Shown here: positions 22,601 to 35,565 of the stretch, piece by piece
Layout of the letters: each line of letters opens with the position of its first letter
How positions within the stretch are numbered: position 1 is the stretch's first letter
NCBI GenBank assembly: GCA_029379385.1
Contig: CM055610.1
Span: 20,361,422 to 20,425,421 of the forward strand
Direction of reading: 5' to 3'
DNA length: 64,000 bases
Origin: Quillaja saponaria
Taxonomy: Eukaryota; Streptophyta; Magnoliopsida; Fabales; Quillajaceae
The notes under the pieces: generated by a model
Told to the model about the DNA's origin: nothing
The model's database searches: none
What the model saw: only the letters and a program-made list of their open reading frames with translations
Made by a program: the position numbers and the translations under genes

Positions 22601-25570
22601 TAAAACAGTTTTTTTTAATTTTTTATTCATTCATATAATTAAATTTTGGTATAATATGAAAATGAGGATATGTATATTATTGATTATGTTATCAAATTTA
22701 ATGAATAAATGTTATATAAGAGAAAAAAAGAGATAAAATTAGTCATTTTATACGGTTATACCATAATTATAGTTTAACTATCTTATCTCTCTCTCACACA
22801 CACATATATATATATATCTCTCTTTCCACAGCTAGCTAGGCAGCTAAGTCATGCCATTCTTCTTAGCTTTTACTCCTCTCGAACTACTTTAAGGTCGGTG
22901 TTTAAGGTTGGATTTCATCCATCACAGTTGAACTCTTTTACTTGAGCTTAGTTGATCAGATGGTCATCATCACAGTTAAACTCAATCGATCTACAGTTAG
23001 TGTGTGTTTGTGGTCATTTTCAAATTAATTTGAGATATATATCAGTTGATAACTTAATTTGCTATTTTCTTGTTTTGAAGTTTACTTAATTTGTTATCCA
23101 CCCTCTCTACCATTCATTTAGACAGGACATCTTAGTTTGATGTGAATTGTGATAATTAGTTTGATATAAATTTATCTTTTAACTGCCAAAAAAAATAAAA
23201 AATTCTTGGCAGGCTCCCGATATATCTATTGCCCAAAGAAAATTAATTTTTTTACAAAAAAAAATACTAGTTATATATGAAACTTTGAATAGTAACATCA
23301 TCGTAACCTAACGTTTATTTTTATAGTCGCCAACGACATATTTGTCAATCAGACTAGAAAATTAGGAAACATTCAATCAATGAGTTTTTAAATCAGTAAA
23401 CATTCAATTAATATGAGTTTTTTAACGATTATCCTTACAACACTTGTTAAGATATAATAAATATAAATTTTTTGTAAATAACAACTTATAAATAAATAAA
23501 ATTAAAATTATAGCCAACCATGATAATAAATATTATAAATTTATTATTCATAATATTGTAATAAGTGTCCTAACGAGCACACTCGTTGCTCAAAACCTTT
23601 GGATAATAACTAGCTAGGCAAGTTTACCACCAACGACAATTAGATAACGATATAATACCAACCCAATATTAATTATCCATAGGTGATATGTATATATAGC
23701 TTGATTAATTGATCAATCTTGATGTTAATATATGTGTAGACAAACTATTTATTATTCTAATAAGCAGGTTTAATGAAATGGATGAAGTGAAGTATTAATC
23801 TGATTTCGTGAGGTATGAAATATCAATCAGTTAAGAAACATCATATTATATAATATAATATTAACAAGTTGATTATTTTACTAAATATTATTTGCAATAT
23901 GTTTTCATTTGACCTGCCATCTGCACGGAAATTAATCAACTACGTAATAAAAAAGAAAAACGGGAAGACAGTTTACATGTTCTTATCTTGTTGCTGTACT
24001 TGCACGGCATTAATTTGAACCAACCTAATTTTGTTTAAAACAAACGTGCTTAAACATATACTAGGGAAATTAACTGTTTGATTTTATGCATGTCCTAGTC
24101 TTTAGAAATCTTAATTTTATAGTAATTAATTCTGAAACTAAATTTGCCAAGCTTTTCTCAATTGTTTTACATTATATCAAGGGTAACCCCTTTTTTTTCA
24201 TAGACCTCGTCATCCCTAATTAATTTCGGTAAATATTACTCAAGTTCTAATTATTCTAGTTGATTGCACTTTTAGATAGATGATCGTGATTTGACCGGCC
24301 CATTCATTTCAAATTTGTCAAAGCTAACTCAGTTAAAAAATATTTATATTCTTAGTAAGCAAAGTTTAATTTGATATGTCCCAAACTAAGTTTTCTTTTT
24401 ACATCGTTTTGTATTTATTTGCAAATCGATCTGAATCTAACATAATTTAAATAAAATATGATTGGCGAATCGTTTCAACACATATAATCTGACCCTACAA
24501 GATCCGAAACATCAAATTGAAATCTATATTCAAAGAGGAGATTAATGAATTATGTACTTTCTCTTTTTTTCTTAGATGCAATCAGTTCAGAAAAGAGAAA
24601 TATGTCATTTCCATGCATGGGAAACTAACCGTGAACTCTGCTATGAGTATGTAGAGACAAGCCTTATGCCTTGCCCAACGTTTGAACTTCAATTTGAACT
24701 GAACCTAACACCAAGTTGATACATTAATTTTTACTGATAATAGCACATTTGGACCTCAGTTTACGCTCATTGCTTATACATTCTCATAGAATGATTATAA
24801 TTACTTGCCAAAACAAATTAATTTATTCCTCTAATCAACAAGTATATATATATACACACATGCATGTGAAAGCTTTTAAAGCTCTCCATTTCTATCATTG
24901 CTTTTTTGCCAATTAAAAGAATGACGACTTTGAGTTGACCCAATTTCCTAATACCAATTACTTACAATGAAGCATGATCAGCTACCAAGAGCATAGTTTG
25001 ATTGATGGCGTTTTGATTCTTCCCTAACATTAACTATTTCTTGTTTTGATTTTTCGTTTTTTGGTAATTTTCTCTAACTTTTTTGGGATTGATAGTACAA
25101 AGCAGTTGAGGTAGTACCATATTAAAATTTGAAATGGGAGTAGCATTAATTTTGTTATTTAAGACATTGGTTGCCTTTTCAATGAAATAATTAATTAATA
25201 TGACTTGTAGTAGAAGTAGTAACAAGGAGAAATGTCTACTATGTAGAAAATACGGTACCAAATTTATCACTAGGAAATTAATTGGTATAACGTGGTACTA
25301 TATAGAATAGAAATAGTTAAGAATTTTGAAAATGAAAGGCACAATATATAAAAAGGAATATTTGATAAAGAAAGTTTCAATTACAATTTTAACAAAGAAA
25401 CATTGATTGGCTAACTACAGATTACATTACATACATGTACCGAAGTACGTAGAATGGGGGCTTATATCTGTCGTGTAAAACCAACAAAAGTGACTTCTCA
25501 TCCACAACCCTAAACCAAACAAACCTCTCTCCACTTTCTTATTCTGTTGGTGCAGCTCTTTTTCTTCTCT
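16641..25570. other. Gene-poor AT-rich intergenic region of about 9 kb
   Basis: I find no gene supported by homology or splice structure here. The open frames at 20117-20320 (67 codons) and 21288-21767 (159 codons) do not resemble a known protein, and the second is AT-rich and low in complexity. Pure T tracts (18982-19009), a (CT/CA/TA) compound microsatellite (about 22790-22817) and diverged repeat-like patches (17500-17940, 19190-19350) are present. The right end should contain the MYB promoter. Confidence 0.6.
18276..18330 (+). mobile_element. Severely truncated retroposon tail
   Basis: About 25 GC-rich bases (GACGGGGCTTCGGCTGCCTC) stand out in AT-rich DNA and run into CTGTACC and a run of about 15 A. 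Similar strings, TGTAAAA, flank it at 18276-18282 and 18324-18330. This fits a 3' end of a non-LTR element with a short target duplication. The flanks are A-rich, so the duplication could be chance. Confidence 0.4.
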
Positions 25571-25576
25571 GTCTTC

Positions 25577-25583
25577 TATATAT
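25577..25583 (+). promoter_or_regulatory. TATA box of the MYB gene
   Basis: TATATAT lies 57 bases before the chosen ATG at 25640, after a pyrimidine-rich stretch. Position and sequence fit a plant TATA box with a short leader. Confidence 0.45.
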
Positions 25584-25639
25584 CTTGCTGTAGACTTCTC
25601 CAGGACTAATTCTTGTCTCAGATAGAGATCGAATCGGCC

Positions 25640-27086
25640 ATGCTAGCTGCCATGGCAGATTCAGGAGCAGGTTCTGGTGGTTCTGGTGATGACACAAAGA
25701 GTACTTGTCCACGAGGTCATTGGAGACCCGCAGAAGATGAAAAACTCCAACAACTTGTTGAACAATATGGTGCTCAAAACTGGAATTCTATTGCTGAGAA
25801 GCTTCAAGGGAGATCAGGTATTTTATATAATTAATTAGTAGAATTATGATTCTTTTCACCATTTTTGCAACCAAAAAAAAGTCTCTTTCTTCTTAAAAGA
25901 TCTTAGCTGAGTAGTCACTAGTCATCTATCTAGATCTATTTTTCAAGAATTAGGATTGAAACAATATTTTTCTTGACTTCTTGGGCTACCTTATCATACT
26001 ATCTGATCAATCAATTGATTTTTTTAAAATTTCTTATATCTAATAAAGATATATGCGATCATTAATATATCAACTCTATAGGTCTAAAAATTTTGCTCAT
26101 TTTTTAGGATATATGTTTTTTATTTTTAAAAATGAAAATTACAATTTTGCTGAAAAATATGGTTATTGACTTACCACGACATATGTCGTCATGTTGAAAT
26201 CTTCTTCTTCTTCTTCTTTTTTTTTTTTTTTTTTTTTATGAATTAAATTTTTTTTAAGTTCTATTTTTCTAAATTGGTGATTGTATTTTTAGGAAAGAGT
26301 TGCAGATTAAGGTGGTTTAATCAGCTCGACCCAAGAATCAACAGGAGGCCATTTTCAGAAGAGGAAGAAGAAAGGCTTCTTGCAGCACATCGCCTTCATG
26401 GAAACAAATGGGCATTTATAGCCAGACTTTTTCCAGGTAGAACTGATAATGCTGTGAAGAATCACTGGCATGTTGTAATGGCAAGGAAGCAAAGAGAGCA
26501 GTCTAAGTTATGCACAGCTGGGAAGAGAAGCTTCCAAGATGTAGACGAAGCTTACAGTGACTCCAACAATATCACTACTAGCTCTAATCATTTTCATGGA
26601 CTAAGGAAATCCAAATCATCTGGGTTTGATAACAAAGATAGTAGTTATTTGCCTTGTTGGAATTTTACATCAACGATGGCTGCGCCTACCTTCTCAAAAA
26701 CCTTGTCAATGGATTTATTTAGAAAAGAAGACAGGGATTGCTTCAATTCTGGTTCAGATAGATTCTTTTACAGATATTACCCAAATTCTTCAGCATATGG
26801 AGGCAGCTTTCGCAGTTCCACTGCTTCTTCGTTTGGCTTTCCAAATCATAGAAGGGTCGTTCATAATCCTTTTGGATATTTTAGTAGTACTCTTGATGAC
26901 AATCGTGATCAAGCCAATGAAATAAAAATCAAGAGGGAATTACTGAGTTTTTGTGATGATAAATCATCATCAAGATTCACAAAATCCGTAAGGGTGTCTA
27001 AGGAGCAAGAAAAAGGAGATGAATCCATTGATCAACACAAGGAAGTTCCTTTCTTTGATTTTCTTGGTGTGGGTATTCCCTCTTGA
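25640..27086 (+). CDS. R2R3-MYB transcription factor, MYB52/54/105/117 group
   Basis: Two exons, 25640-25817 and 26293-27086, join in phase 1 to give 323 residues. The join is [21 protein letters not shown], exactly where this MYB subgroup is split. R2 carries [11 protein letters not shown] and [16 protein letters not shown]3 carries [45 protein letters not shown]. The LDPRINRR spacing and EEEEERL start of R3 mark subgroup 21 (MYB52/54/56/105/110/117), linked in Arabidopsis to organ boundaries and secondary wall. The C-terminal 200 residues are Ser-rich and end [10 protein letters not shown]. The start is the ATG at 25640; an upstream frame beginning at a TTG is not used. The intron holds a (CTT)n and T-tract near 26200-26238. 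Confidence 0.95.
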
Positions 27087-27119
27087 TAATCAAACAGTGA
27101 CCTGAAATATTTATTTAGT

Positions 27120-27161
27120 TATATATATATATATATGATATAGTATTATATATATATATAA
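27120..27161. repeat. (AT)n microsatellite in the MYB 3' region
   Basis: Two AT-dinucleotide runs, 27120-27136 and about 27147-27161, are separated by GATATAGTATT, just 35 bases after the MYB stop codon. They probably lie in the 3' untranslated region. Confidence 0.85.
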
Positions 27162-27862
27162 CAGCTTATTTAATTAGCTAGCTAGTTTGATTTTTGTTAC
27201 ATAGAGTTTTGCAATCTACCATATATGCAAGATTTCTCATTCTCTAGATTATATATAATCGGGGACCTCAAGAATCCAAGGTATTTGTCCACATGGATCA
27301 CATATATTTATAGTTATATGCAAGTCTTTTTCTTGTCCTGTTCTAATAAATGCATCCCAATGCCACCAAGGAAGAATGAGTTTCAAATATTCCTTAACTG
27401 TCATGGGAATCCTCTGAACAGAAAATAATCAAATATTTGCAGGCTTGCAGCTTCAGCTACTGAAATCCCTTCTTTCTATACATACGTATTTAATGGCAAT
27501 TCCTACTTAGCTAGTTGTTTCCATAATTAGACAGTGGGGCATATCACATGCAATGATCTATCACATTAATTCCTTAGAAAAATGCAAACATATTGTTTCC
27601 TTGCTGAAGTTTACATAAGATTGCTCAAGTCATGATGATGAGGAATGAATCGGTAGTAAAAAATATCACAGAACCCCAATATGTATGAAATTTGTCAAAT
27701 AACTAATACAGGGGTGCATGTATGGATATTCATTATTATTAGGTATTGAAGGCGGGTGAAAATATGTCCATTATTGATAGGAATTCTTCACTTTGCTCTT
27801 TTTTGTAAATGTTGGAGTATCTTTATTTGATTAGGGATCTTAAGTATTAAAAAGAGAGAAAG

Positions 27863-28713
27863 ACTAAATTACATTTTTCATCCTTATAGTTTACACTATA
27901 ATTCACTTTAGTTTTATTGTTTAAAAAATTAAAATCAATGACTCATAGTTTTAATCTAGTCAATATGGTTTCTGATGTTACTTTTCGTCCAAATTGACTT
28001 AACGAAATATGAGATGGACTGAATAAAAATGCAATATGTCATTACAGATGTGTCTAATAAAATATTCTTTTTACTTCTAATTCATATAAAAAATAAAATA
28101 AAAATTATTTATAATTTTTCTTCTTCTTCGATTACATTGTTTTTCTCCCCGTGAACCCTCTGCAAAATTCACTTCCACTACTATGAGTCTCAAACTAGAG
28201 CACTTTCTCGAGGTGGTAACTGATATTGGTCAAGATACCCCATCAATGACTGCATATGAATTTTTAAGCTCTTCATCTCAGCTTCTTTGGAGTACAAGGA
28301 AAGAGTGCATGAATGATTCAGCTGGATAAGAGACAATAGTTCTTGATGAAATGAATCAATTCTAGACGACAGCATTATGATGAGATACTGGAGAGATAAA
28401 ACACCTTGTTCAATCTGGTTAAATACTTGATCCACATTTAAATCAATTTTGCGAACTAATTGGTTTTTGACAAGAGCATTATGAGATTGTCAGTTGAGAA
28501 CAACTTCGGCTAAAGAAATTTTTTTCTTAGATCCATATTCAGCATTTCTGTCAATGGAATTAATAATTTTTGGCATGTGTTATTGAATATAATTATTATG
28601 GTTAAAAGAGAATCAATTTTTTTGTAATTTTCAAGAAATATTAGAATCCGAGGATAACATGTAAACTTATGACTTTGATACCAAACATAGGGGTAAAATG
28701 TAATTGATGATTT
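27863..28713. mobile_element. Possible decayed terminal-inverted-repeat element
   Basis: The left edge (CTAAATTACATTTTTCATCC) resembles the end of the better preserved inverted-repeat element at 39292-40664. Near 28690-28713 the reverse complement begins AATTACATTTTACCCCTATG, a partial match to the left edge. The interior has an 81-codon minus-strand open frame (28190-28435) of unknown, mildly coiled-coil-like character. Both ends have diverged, so this is tentative. Confidence 0.3.
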
Positions 28714-29270
28714 TTTTTCGTTTTCTTTTCCCCATAGGAAACGGACGGTCACGGATAGAAAATTGGTTGGTGAAAGTGGTGTCTAATCCGGCAATTCACG
28801 GGTGGGCTATATCTAGATAGTCCGTGTAAATTATGCAGTCCCTGCCGACTAGCGTTGTGGATTGAACAATTATAATTTACAGGTTCTGTTATTATATTAT
28901 AAAAAAATTAATAAATAAAAAAGGAATTTACTAAAAAAAATGAAGGATTACTTACTTAATTGTGTTGGTGGTTAGATTCTAGTTAAGACATAAAAAAATT
29001 ACGAGAAAGTGGCAAAGTTTGTGCATGCTATCGCTGTTTTTTATACAGTTAAAAATTAAATTAAATTAATGACAAGCACTTTAAAGCACTCAGCACTAAA
29101 AATGTCCTTCATATGTTATGTTATTGGTATCATGGGGTTGTTGGTTTCCCTTTTAATCCTTTAAGGCCTAAAAAAGTCACCATCTTTGCCTTTGTCCATA
29201 TATAATTCCTACATCCTCTCTTTAATTTTCAGCAAAGCAAAGTAGACCCCACAGCTTAATTATTTTTGCC
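28714..29270. other. Spacer before plantacyanin
   Basis: No gene is visible. A more GC-balanced patch at 28740-28860 includes GCAGTCCCTGCCGACTAGCG, which I cannot identify. The rest is AT-rich and should contain the plantacyanin promoter. Confidence 0.5.
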
Positions 29271-29277
29271 TCCACAT

Positions 29278-29285
29278 TATATAAA
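29278..29285 (+). promoter_or_regulatory. TATA box of plantacyanin
   Basis: TATATAAA lies 79 bases before the ATG at 29357, an ideal TATA match with room for a leader of about 45-50 bases. Confidence 0.65.
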
Positions 29286-29356
29286 ACACTAACTAAGCCT
29301 CTCCCTTTGCAAAAACCAACACAAAAGCTTTCAGTTTCTCCTTCCTTTGATTCGCA

Positions 29357-30099
29357 ATGGCTCAGGGAAGTGGCAGTGCAGCTCAAACCGTGGTCGTCGG
29401 AGTCATGCTACTTTGCTTGCTTTTCCAGATTCACCACATTGATGCAGCATCTTTTCAGGTTGGAGACACCAGTGGTTGGACCTTTAACACTGATTCTTGG
29501 TCTAAGGGAAAGAAATTCAAAGCTGGCGATGTGTTAAGTAAGTAATCCACCATCTATTACTTGCTTCTACTATATCCATTCACTCTTATTTACACCTCAC
29601 ATCTTGGAGAAACAAAAAATTAAAGTTGGAGATGTCCAGTTACATCGATCTCATCTGAAAAGTTTTAGTGAGGTTAAGGAATAGGTTTTGATCACTTACA
29701 CACCTCAACTTTTGATACTATATGTTAAAAGAATCATGATTTCACGTAAAAGTTTAAGTTGTTGAGTGAGACTTCGAAAATAGATTGTTATTAATTACAA
29801 GTGTTTCTAAAAATCAAAAAATGAAAATGAAGTAGCTTTTATTTTTTTCAGTTATAAATGCAAAATAAGAATCAAATTTGTGCTTAATGTTGATTGCAGT
29901 TTTCAACTATGATCCAACAATCCACAATGTGGTAGCTGTAAACAAGAATGGGTACAACAGCTGCACAAGTCCTGCTGGCGCTAAAGTGTTCAAATCAGGA
30001 AAGGACCAAGTGAAACTGGGGAGAGGACAGAACTATTTCATATGCAGCAATGCTGGGCATTGTGATTCTGGGATGAAGATTGCTATTAATGCAGTGTAG
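29357..30099 (+). CDS. Plantacyanin (basic blue copper protein), intact copy
   Basis: Exons 29357-29537 and 29900-30099 join in phase 1 to encode 126 residues. Residues 1 to about 31 form a signal peptide (hydrophobic VVVGVMLLCLLF, cleavage near DAA/SFQVG), so the product is secreted. The mature domain has the type I copper ligands His69 (IHNVV), Cys109 (YFIC), His114 (AGHC) and Met119 (SGMK). Cys82 and Cys115 form the expected disulfide pair. No glycosylphosphatidylinositol tail or arabinogalactan region follows, which separates plantacyanin from other phytocyanins. Family members are small cell-wall copper redox proteins tied to pollination and stress. The single intron sits at the usual phytocyanin position. 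Exon 2, part of the intron and the 3' flank recur as a broken copy at 41528-42420. Confidence 0.96.
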
Positions 30100-30546
30100 C
30101 AAATATTAATTATGTTTTAGTTTAATAAAAGGCCAGTTGCCACTCTCTTCTATATACAATAGTCTGGCAGAGTAGGCCCATCAAAGTCACGGATTTTGTT
30201 TCTATGTGTATTGTAAAATGTTGGAGTATTTTGTTGGTTCTGTTGTTTGTTATATTTTTGCTTAATCTATTGAAAATTTGAAATAGTATGACATGGAGTA
30301 TATGGACCATAAACTTCAAAAGGAGCAGCCTATAGATCATGGTTAATCTCTCCTTTTTCTTTTCTTTGCAATGTCGTACACATAAATATATATCGGGTAA
30401 CTTCAATTGAAGTGAAGACGTGAAAATATGGTTTGGTTATGTATGTAGTAGAGATGTGAGATCTAAGGAATACCCAAAAAATTTACATAATTAGAAAAGA
30501 TATATATAAATATGAATAAAAAGTTTGAAATAAAGACCAAACTGGT

Positions 30547-31556
30547 CGCGAGTGGTTGGAAACTTAGAGATGTCCATATAAGTGGCTGACCTTTCTGTGG
30601 TTGACTTGTCGGGAGAGACTCTTGACCAATGCAAGGAGAATGAAAATGAATATGGCAGCTGATGCCTCGTGCAGCTACTGTGACGCTTCTTATGAAGATC
30701 ATAATCATATCTTCAGAGAATGCGAGCCAGCTCGTTTGTGGGCAGGTTTTAATTTGGATAGCCAGTGGAATCCAGATAATGGTGTTAACTTTGAAAACTG
30801 GTTGAGAAATAATCTTGATAGGAAACTCTCTATTGGTGTTGAGGAGGTGCCGTGGAAGACTATGTTTACGGGGTGTCTCTGGCTGCTTTCAATTTATGCT
30901 GGGGATTCATGAAGCTTATTCGCAAAGTGACATACTTGCTAGAACTCGGGAGGTTATTGAGGTTTCGTGGAAGAAACCTGATCTAGGATGGTTAACTTAA
31001 CGTTGATGGAGCTTCGAAAGGTGACTGTAGACAGGCTGGCCGTGGAGGTCTTTTTAGAACGGATGAGGGAAACTGGGTCTTTGGTTTCCATGCTAAGCTG
31101 GGTTTTTGTCGAGTTTGGTGGCTGAACTTGAAGGGTTGAAAATGGGACTAGAAATTGCTCGGGACAGGGGTTAAAGGAATTTAGTTTGCGAGACTGCCCC
31201 AGTTGTCCAATTGATTCAAGGAACATGTACAGATGATAGCAGTATTAATACTTTGGTTGACGACTGCAGGAATCTGATTAAACGGCCATGGCTCTGTTCC
31301 TTAACACATATCTATCGGGAGGGCAACCCTTGTGCTGATGCTTTAGCTCAACAAAGCCTGCTGATTTCGTCCCGCTGTGAGTTGCTGAATAATCCTCCTT
31401 CTGGGTTGGAGATCTTGTTGGAAGAGGACAAGTTGAGATTGTCTGTGCCTCGGTATATCAATCTGAGCGTAGGATAGGGTCTTGTTTTGTGTTTGTTTTG
31501 TTTTGTTTGGCTTGTTCTTTGTCTTTCTTTTCGTTTTCCCTGTCTACAAAAAAAAT
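30547..31556 (+). mobile_element. Degenerate LINE 3' end (zf-RVT and RNase H region)
   Basis: Frame 30601-30912 reads RERLLTNARRMKMN, CSYCDASYEDHNHIFRECEPARLW, the Cys/His zinc-binding segment that follows reverse transcriptase in plant LINEs. After frameshifts, an RNase H-like part follows: NVDGASKGD near 31000, AELEGLKMGLEIARDRG in the next block, then SLTHIYREGNPCADALAQQS near 31300-31350. The element ends TGTCTACAAAAAAAA. The bases AACTGGT occur before it (30540-30546) and after it (31557-31563), a plausible 7-bp target duplication. Several stops and frame changes make it inactive. It is absent from unit B, so it probably inserted after the duplication. Confidence 0.8.
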
Positions 31557-31563
31557 AACTGGT

Positions 31564-33755
31564 ATTAATGCCAATCCACTCTGACGAATTTTTGAACTTG
31601 ACACCACGGAAGAGCCACCCTTTTTGAGCACTTGATCCACTTCTGTATGATATAGACTAAAATCCCATAGCATTGGATCAAGCTTCGTGGTATGTACTTT
31701 ATTGTAGTTAGACATGAGCAAGCCCAATACCCTTGTTGGGCTCTTTTCATCATCCACGTGGGTTCGACCCACACCAGATACTTCTTACCGTAGTAAAACT
31801 TAGTAACTTATATTTCTTTTAATTTTTCTAACAAAAATTAAAAGTTTCATAATTTACGTAATCTTTTTTCTTTTTTATTAGTAACTAGTCCATGAAATGA
31901 AGTATTTTTACAAACTAATGTTTTTGTAAAAAAAAATTAATTTTGAGAAGACTTAAATTTTTATTTTTAATATCTAACATAATTCAAGAGATGTCAATAT
32001 TATTTTATTATTGTCAAATATTTTATATATAAGAACCAACTAAATGATTTATATTATCATGTCATGCATCAAGACTTAGTAGTTAGTGTTAGATATATCT
32101 TATTCCACATATTACTCCTGTATTCAAAAATCACTATTTATCAATGAAGTGTAATTTTTTGTTAAGTTGGTAGTAATATAACCAAGTCAAATTGTCAATC
32201 CATTGAAATTGTTTCCCTTTGAAAATTCTTTAATAAATAGCTTTTTATATAAAAAGATATTCTGGATCCACGTCATCATATACAAGAAGTTTTTATAAAT
32301 AGTAATTCTGATTTTCCATTAGGGTCCACGTAAATGTGTCTCTAATTTGGTAAAATGGTGAGAAAGCTCACTTTAGACCCTTTTTTTATTAATTATTAAT
32401 TAGCAAGTGGGTTGAAAATAATATAAAGAAATAAGTGACTATGAATAGTAATCCGAAAATTTTCCTATAATTAAGACTAAGTACTTAGTTAATAACCAAT
32501 TTATAAACTAATTAATCAATTGACTACTAATTCCTAGCACTAATTTTCTACTTTTGGACGGACTTATGAGAAAGAACAATGAAAACAAGGCAATTACACA
32601 AAGCCCTTTTTGGTTAATCGACACTCATGCATGAGCTTTCAGACTTGTTTTATGAGAGATAACTGTTATAAAAATGGTCAAAGTTCGAACAAGCAAGCAT
32701 GTGACACAACTTGGAATACTATGTATTTTTGTTGTTGTTCATATAACAAACTATAGAATATGATTACATAACATTAGCTTCTTTCTCGTAATCCTCTGAA
32801 AATCGAAATTTAATTCTGAAATTAACATTAATAAATTTATCAACTGAATTAGTTGAATTCATATTTTTAATTTTACATTAATTGGTTTATTTTGATATTT
32901 TCATTTAGCTTATTGTCATGAGATTTGAACCAGGATGACATAATGCAGCTGGGAACATTTTTATAAATTTTTTGAAGAGACTGTTTGAACAACATCATCA
33001 ACTTTAGTTTCTATGGTTCATAATATTCACCTTTTATAAATGGGACAAACAATGACGTGTTAGCTTCTTTTAATTTTCTTATTCGTTAATTTTTATTTTT
33101 TTGTCAATGTTATGTCTATTGATTAATTACTTAGTTTCAACCTTACTAGTCTAACATAATTAGCAGCAACCAACTAAACCTCATTTTTAATATAAATTTT
33201 CTACTTGCTTATATTACTCCTTTTTACCTTACATTATTAAATCAAAATGAAGTCAAGCAGAATATGATCACTATATCCAATACAAAAAAAAGAAAAAAAA
33301 AAAAAGAGTAAGACAAGGAAGGGATTAAAGTTTACATTAGCGTGACCAAACAAATTGCGTCCCAAATATGTTTATTTTGTATTGAAAGTTTACAACTATA
33401 TATGTACGTAGTATTATTGCATAGTTTATTTGATTTAACAATTCTATTTTGTTCTCAAAAATTACTTTCTTTTTTTTCCTTTTAAAAGGGTAAAGCATAT
33501 GACTTTTGCCATTACTGTTAAGAAGTTTTTGTTAAAAGTTAGGCTGTGTTCGGACTAATTATATTAAATTTATAAAAATAAAATAAAATTATCTTGGTGA
33601 CCTCTCTTAAGAAATAAAGCATAAGCAGCTGCATCCGACAACATAAGCGGTGTCAAAATCTTTGGACCAAACCCATGAACCAATATGCGGACATAGAGCC
33701 TTTAGCCCTCTACGCCTAGAAGCTGCTTGGTGCTTTTTTAAAGCCCATATTACAG
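31564..33755. other. AT-rich spacer found only in unit A
   Basis: Very AT-rich with no supported gene. The string GTAGTAAAACTTAGT occurs at both ends (about 31791 and 33755). This suggests that the roughly 1.9-kb segment between them was inserted or duplicated within unit A. Its origin is not recognised. Confidence 0.5.
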
Positions 33756-34159
33756 TAGTAAAACTTAGTGTCTTATTTTTCTTTCAGCTTAAAAAATTAC
33801 AATATATTTTACCTGTGTCCCGATAATACTTATTCAAATTTTATAAATAAAAAATTTATAATATTTATTAAGATAATTGATTTATAATTTTAATAATATT
33901 TAATTTATAACTTTCTATTTTTAAAATTTTTAATTTTTATGGAGTATATTTATTATAATTTAACAAGTGTTTTAAAAAAATTAGTTAGAAAAACTAAAAA
34001 ATAAATAATAGAATATTTCTAGGAACCTCAAAAATTAGGGTAAAAATCTCCAAGAATGACAAAGAACGTGCTAACTAGGCTCGATGAAACCAAGACTTTG
34101 GAGAAAAGGATTTCATGGTTAAAGATTTTTCTAAAATAAAATTGGCCTGAACGACCAAA

Positions 34160-34970
34160 TAAATATGGCTCTGTCTCGTATGGCAGTGAGATAAGATCAT
34201 GGTCAGAAAGGACAAAGGTCATTATGTCTCAAAGTGTTATCTGTTTGGATAATTAAAAAGTATGACATGAAAAATTGTTTTGTATAAAAATTATCAAAAA
34301 TATATTTATGTGATGAATTAAAAATAATTAATTAAAAAATTTTATATTAATCAGTTTTGATTTTTAACTCTATTTTTCTAGTTAATTAAAATTAAATTAA
34401 AGTAATAATTAATTCATTTATTAGTTTTAATTTAATTTTTTTAAAGTAAATTTTAATTTTTTATATTTTATTTTATCCAGTTTTAATTTAAATTAATCTA
34501 ATAATATCTACACAAATAATTTTAATTGAAAAACTAAAATTGAAATTACAAAAAAAGAAAAAACAAATACTAATACTAATTTAAAAAAACAAATAGTAAA
34601 TTAAAAATACAATAAAAAAAAAACAAATACTAAATTGAAATGACCGTTGCTAAACGTTGGGCCAGCGACGGTCCACAATTTTGAAAATGGAGAGGGGACA
34701 AGCTTAGAATTATTGAAATTATGAGGCTATTTTTGTAGTTTGGGGGTCAGGGTATAGTAGGAATAAAAGAAATTAGATGAGGGCAAAAAAGGGAGGATAA
34801 AAAATACCTGCATTACGGTAAAGAAGCTTCAAAATGGCAGCTTATTGCCACCCAGGCTGCTGGCACTGTAGGACTCGGCAACCCAAACGGGCTGCGGCAA
34901 GTTCCTGGCAGTACAACGACCCAGACCACGCTGCAACGCGACTTAGCCGTAGTACCAAACGGCCTCTATA
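34160..34970. other. Unit A-specific segment ending in a GC-rich patch
   Basis: Unit B runs directly from CGACCAAATA to CCTAGTGGT, whereas unit A has about 800 extra bases here. Most is AT-rich, with an imperfect hairpin (ACCGTTGCT...AGCGACGGT, 34643-34672). Bases 34832-34975 are strikingly GC-rich for this window. Open frames on both strands cross the patch, but neither product is recognisable. An inserted element is the simplest reading. Confidence 0.4.
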
Positions 34971-35565
34971 TTTCCTAGTAGTTCTCCCTGTGTGTTGTGC
35001 CTTGACCAATGCCCAATTTTTTCTACAAATACCCTCACCCTTCAATTTTATTTCTTCACTTCTTCTTTTTTTCTTTTTTTTGATTAAATTAGTAACTTAT
35101 ATAAAATCATCTCATTCATTCCAAAAAAATCTAAGCGCGCATCCGAGGATACATTAAATTATTAGAAAATAAAATTTAATGGTTGGAAGATTTGAATAAT
35201 ACTTGTCCGGTAAATAATATAAGTAAAATGAGTCAGAATTTTTTGTGAGTGGGTTAATATAAATAAGTCTTAAACTTAAAATTAAATAATTTTGAATTCA
35301 ATGTAAAATCAAATAATTTGAAATTTTGGTGTAAATCTAATTAATTTTAAACTCGATGTATAAATAGTTAATTTTAAATTCATTCATAGTCATAGAGTTT
35401 CCTCTCTTTTTTCACTTGTAAAACCAATTGTTTTACTCAAAATTATATCATACAGATCTTACACGCATAAGATCAACTTAATTTGATATTATTTTAGTAT
35501 TTATCAAAGTGCATAATTTTTATATTATTTTGAAACTAAAATAAATTGAAGTTTAATGGTAGAAT

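Noticed and set aside
22800..22870. Possible miR396-like start (TTCCACAGCT)
   Set aside because: Similarity stops after ten bases and no matching star arm forms a hairpin nearby.
25613..25639. Upstream start of the MYB frame
   Set aside because: That frame begins at a TTG; the first ATG in frame is at 25640.
34643..34672. Short imperfect hairpin
   Set aside because: A 9-base stem with one mismatch is expected by chance in a window of this size, and nothing around it supports a function.
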